Positions 7,871 through 10,354 of a stretch of DNA of 10,354 nt are shown here, one piece after another. This DNA is from Psilocybe azurescens (Eukaryota; Basidiomycota; Agaricomycetes; Agaricales; Agrocybaceae): assembly GCA_023853785.1 (NCBI GenBank), contig JAJIRX010000892.1, positions 1 through 10,354 on the forward strand, read 5' to 3'. A program made the position numbers and the translations under genes. Position 1 is the first letter of the stretch, and every line of letters starts with the position of its first letter. The notes below the pieces were generated by a model that had not been told where the DNA came from, made no database searches, and saw only the letters and a program-made list of their open reading frames with translations.

Positions 7871-8285
7871 AACAAGCCCAGAATCATGCAAATCGGACAG
7901 GATTTGAGGGAGATATAATGGTTGTAATGATCCAATTTTGTGTATTTGGCCCGGGGCAGGGCGGGAATGAGAGCCGCCCCGGTCCCGGTCCTGGGTTTAA
8001 AACGCATGAAAAAGCTAGACAAAATTCCGATCAAAACGAGCCTAGAAACAGCCAAATCGGATAGGATTTGAGGGAGATATAATGGTTGTAATGATCCAAT
8101 TTTGTGTATTTGGCCCTGGGGCAGGGCGGGAATGAGTGCCGCCCGGTCCCGGTCCCGGGTGTAAAAACGCATGGAAAAAGATATACAAAATTCCAATCAA
8201 AACGAGCCTAGAAACAGCCAAAACGGACACAATTTGAGTGATATATGTGGGTTGTAAACTTCCAATTTTTGCTGTATTTAGCCTT
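7871..8285. repeat. ~165-bp tandem repeat, about 2.5 copies
   Basis: Copies begin at 7871, 8035 and 8201 with the related starts AACAAGCCCAGAA, AACGAGCCTAGAAAC and AACGAGCCTAGAAAC, at spacings of 164 and 166 bp. The first two share GAGGGAGATATAATGGTTG and a GC-rich core with GGGGCAGGGCGGGAATGAG. The third is partial and more diverged. The minus-strand open frames here repeat the same peptide (ALIPALP) in each copy and are products of the repeat, not genes. Confidence 0.85.
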
Positions 8286-8292
8286 GGACCAG

Positions 8293-9040
8293 AACATGAA
8301 TTATCATTGAAAAAGTGAATGCCGGGCCCGGGAACTTTTGCAATGGGGGAATATGTCCGGAATAGTGCCGGGACATTGTAAACCGGGTCGGAAACATGAA
8401 TTATTATTGAAAATAGTGCATGCCAGGCCCGGGAATTTTGTAATGGGGCGGGAATATGTCCGGGAAAAAGTGCCGGAAATTGTAAACTGGGTCAGAAACA
8501 TGAATTATTATTGAGAATAGTGCATGCCAGGCCCAGGAATGGTTGCAATGAGCAGGAATATGTCCGGAAACATGTATTATCATTGAGAATAGTGCATGCT
8601 GGGCCCAGGAATTTTTACAATGGGGCAGGAATATGTCCAGAATAGTGCCGGACATTGTAAACTGGGTCGGAAAAGATGAAATATTGTGCATGCCGGGCCC
8701 GGGAATTTTGTAATGGGACGGGAATATGTCCGGAAAAGTGCCGGAAATTGTAAACTGGGTCAGAAACATGAATTATTATTGAGAATAGTGCATGCCAGGC
8801 CCAGGAATGGTTGCAATGAGGCAGGAATATGTCTGGAAACATGTATTATCATTGAGAATAGTGCATACTGGGCCCAGAATTTTTACAATAGGGTGGGAAT
8901 ATGTCCGGAAACATGAATTATTATTGAAAAATGCGGACCACACTTGGGAATATGTCCAGATATATGTTGAGTATAGCAAACTGGGTCAGAAATGTGTATT
9001 ATTATTGAAAACAATTCAGGCCATGTCTGGGAATTTTGAA
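8293..9040. repeat. minisatellite array with ~268-bp higher-order period
   Basis: Units start with AACATGAATTATTATTGA or close variants at 8293, 8393, 8497, 8569, about 8671, 8765, 8838, 8909 and about 8989. Long units (about 94-104 bp) carry an extra GTGCCGG...TTGTAAACTGGGTC segment that short units (about 71-73 bp) lack. Most units hold a GC-rich palindromic core such as CCGGGCCCGG or CTGGGCCCAG and the phrase GGAATATGTCCGG. The block 8391-8638 resembles 8671-8905, giving a higher-order repeat of about 268 bp. Open frames on both strands are repeat-derived. Confidence 0.85.
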
Positions 9041-9245
9041 ATGGGCTGGAAATATGTATGAACAGATGACAAACATGGAATTATGAGTTGAGTAGGCATG
9101 GAAATGTACAAAATGGTTTGTAAAATACCCCAGAAACATGGATTATCGTTGACAAAGACTCATACTGAGTGTGGCAAAAGGTTAAATAGTCTGTAAACAT
9201 GTCTGATCAGGTCAATATGACCGAGCCTTGAAATATGTATAATTG
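9041..9245 (+). repeat. left arm of long inverted repeat
   Basis: This arm matches the reverse complement of 10149-10354. The best block, 9119-9167, matches 10226-10274 in 48 of 49 positions by eye. Matching stretches continue inward to GTATAATTG near 9237-9245 and outward past ACAGATG near 9062. The outer part grades into the minisatellite, so the arm probably includes the tandem repeats. Confidence 0.85.
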
Positions 9246-10148
9246 TCTGTAAACTATTCCAGACATACAGATTGTGATTCTATAAAGCAAAATGGGGTGG
9301 AAGTTCTTGTGCAATTCATTGTAGTATCTGACTGCTATTGCAATTATTATCGATACCTCATTTTATCTGTGTTAATTAACCTAACTGTAGACATATTGGT
9401 CATTTCAGTTCAAGCTGCAAGCTGCAGCTGCTTTTACTTTTTCCTTGGTTATTCCACTCTTTGTATAATTTCTTTCACAAGTTACAAATGGCAGTAACAA
9501 TCAGACTGCTACTTGCTTGTTTCTCAATCTGCTCTGTAACTTTTATGACCAGCATCAGTTTTTGTTTTGAATGCAACCACACTCTTGTTTTCATTAAATA
9601 CCAGTATCCAACCAGCAATAATTTTATCAAGTATGCATCCATGTCAATCTGCTTAATAATGTTAACAATCAGTGGAAATGTCTGTCAGTTCTTTTTAGTG
9701 CTTGACATGAATTTTAGAATACATTCAATGGAAAGGCAGGCATGACAACTAACAAGCAGCACTACGCTTTCTCCCTCTACGCATGCATTCACCACCCATA
9801 CTTGTGGTTCATTCATACAACTCATTTCACTAACTGACCTTGCCTGGGGAAAGTATAGAAGGAGAAAAAAATAATGGGCAATAGAATAGTATGCACTTGC
9901 TAACCAAATTTACACTCTCATGTGCACCTACAACCTGTACCTTTTCAAGCCTTGGCCAGGTGTAGAGATTGTGATAAGACAAAGTACAGGACAGGGCAGT
10001 TGAAAGGGAAATGAGTGTACAAAAGATCATTGGGCTGTGTTCTACATTTCAGCACATGAGCTGAGTCTTTATTGATTATATACATATACCAGAACATGAT
10101 TGTGGAATATTTTCCATGTTTCTGAACCAAGTCAAAGCAATTGTGCAC
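9246..10148. other. AT-rich core between the inverted arms, no gene seen
   Basis: About 900 bp of AT-rich sequence. Two plus-strand open frames (9243-9497 and 9461-9745) and two minus-strand ones (9830-10030 and 9945-10151) have hydrophobic, Cys/Tyr/Phe-rich compositions typical of chance translation. They show no motif and no intron structure. There is no transposase, reverse transcriptase or structural RNA that I can recognise. Confidence 0.5.
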
Positions 10149-10354
10149 CAATTATACATGTTTTAAGGCTCAGTCTATATTGACTTGATCAGACATGTTT
10201 ACAGGCTATTTGACCTCTTGCCACCCAGTATGAGTCTTTGTCAATGATAATCCATGTTTCTGGGGTATTTTACAAACTATTTTATACATTTCGTGCCTAC
10301 TCACTATTTCGTAATTCCATGTTTGACATCTGTCGGGACGTATTTGCAGCTCAT
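10149..10354 (-). repeat. right arm of long inverted repeat (continues past window)
   Basis: This is the inverted counterpart of 9041-9245. Pairing starts near ATTATACATG (10151) and still holds at the last window base, where the reverse complement ATGAGCTGCAAATACGT lines up with ATGGGCTGGAAATATGT at 9041. The symmetry centre is near 9697. The arm is therefore cut by the window edge, not by the end of the repeat. Confidence 0.85.

Larger units (their letters stand above)
7544..10354. mobile_element. putative non-autonomous foldback-type element, left half and centre
   Basis: A long inverted repeat around an AT-rich core, outer tandem repeats in the left arm and a palindromic cluster at the left boundary together resemble a foldback-type DNA element. 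No transposase is visible. The left boundary is inferred from where gene D's reading frame enters the palindromes. The right boundary lies outside the window. An alternative is an inverted satellite junction unrelated to transposition. Confidence 0.45.

Noticed and set aside
8293..9040. Regularly spaced repeats considered as a CRISPR array
   Set aside because: The units are contiguous and diverged, without short identical repeats separated by unique spacers, and the genome is eukaryotic.
7825..9061. Many open frames on both strands within the repeats
   Set aside because: They encode the same short peptide in each repeat unit, on both strands, so they follow from unit sequence rather than coding selection.
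9243..9745. Two hydrophobic plus-strand frames in the AT-rich core, considered as small membrane proteins
   Set aside because: Composition rich in Cys, Phe, Tyr and Ile is what AT-rich DNA gives by chance. No splice sites, start context or motif supports them.
7544..10354. LTR retrotransposon
   Set aside because: The long repeats are inverted rather than direct, and no gag, protease, reverse transcriptase or integrase frame is visible.

Overview
The window looks like nuclear DNA of a filamentous basidiomycete, probably a mushroom-forming Agaricomycete. Reading frames are broken by short introns of about 50-90 nt with GT...AG ends and CTRAY-like branch sites. The genes read best as members of fungal families that I know only as uncharacterised mushroom proteins. 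No rRNA, tRNA or bacterial-type gene organisation was seen. All splice models, family links and domain calls come from reading the sequence by eye.

Layout. Positions 1-392: the 5' part of an unknown minus-strand gene that runs off the left edge. 479-974: a spliced but broken plus-strand coding remnant. 1253-2176 (gene A) and 2492-3911 (gene B): tandem F-box proteins with a nucleotidyltransferase-like core. Gene B keeps the G-S...D-x-D signature; in gene A it is degraded. 4171-5425 (gene C): an unknown multi-exon gene. 5426-6200: weak coding fragments. 6349-7562 (gene D): another multi-exon gene that shares an LVG..VTF..H motif with gene C. Its reading frame ends inside repeat DNA.

From about 7544 to the right edge the window is repetitive. 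It holds a cluster of odd palindromes, a roughly 165-bp tandem repeat, a minisatellite with a roughly 268-bp higher-order period, and a long inverted repeat (9041-9245 against 10149-10354) around an AT-rich core with no convincing gene. I read this as the left half and centre of a large non-autonomous foldback-type element that landed in or next to gene D. If so, its mirror image should continue beyond the window.

Genes A, B and D each need one or more single-base frame changes to read through, and gene B also has an in-frame stop. This accessory region is therefore either a graveyard of lineage-specific genes or a sequence with indel errors. The genes form no operon or pathway. The recurring theme is F-box proteins, which suggest SCF ubiquitin-ligase adaptors, joined to a nucleotidyltransferase-like module.
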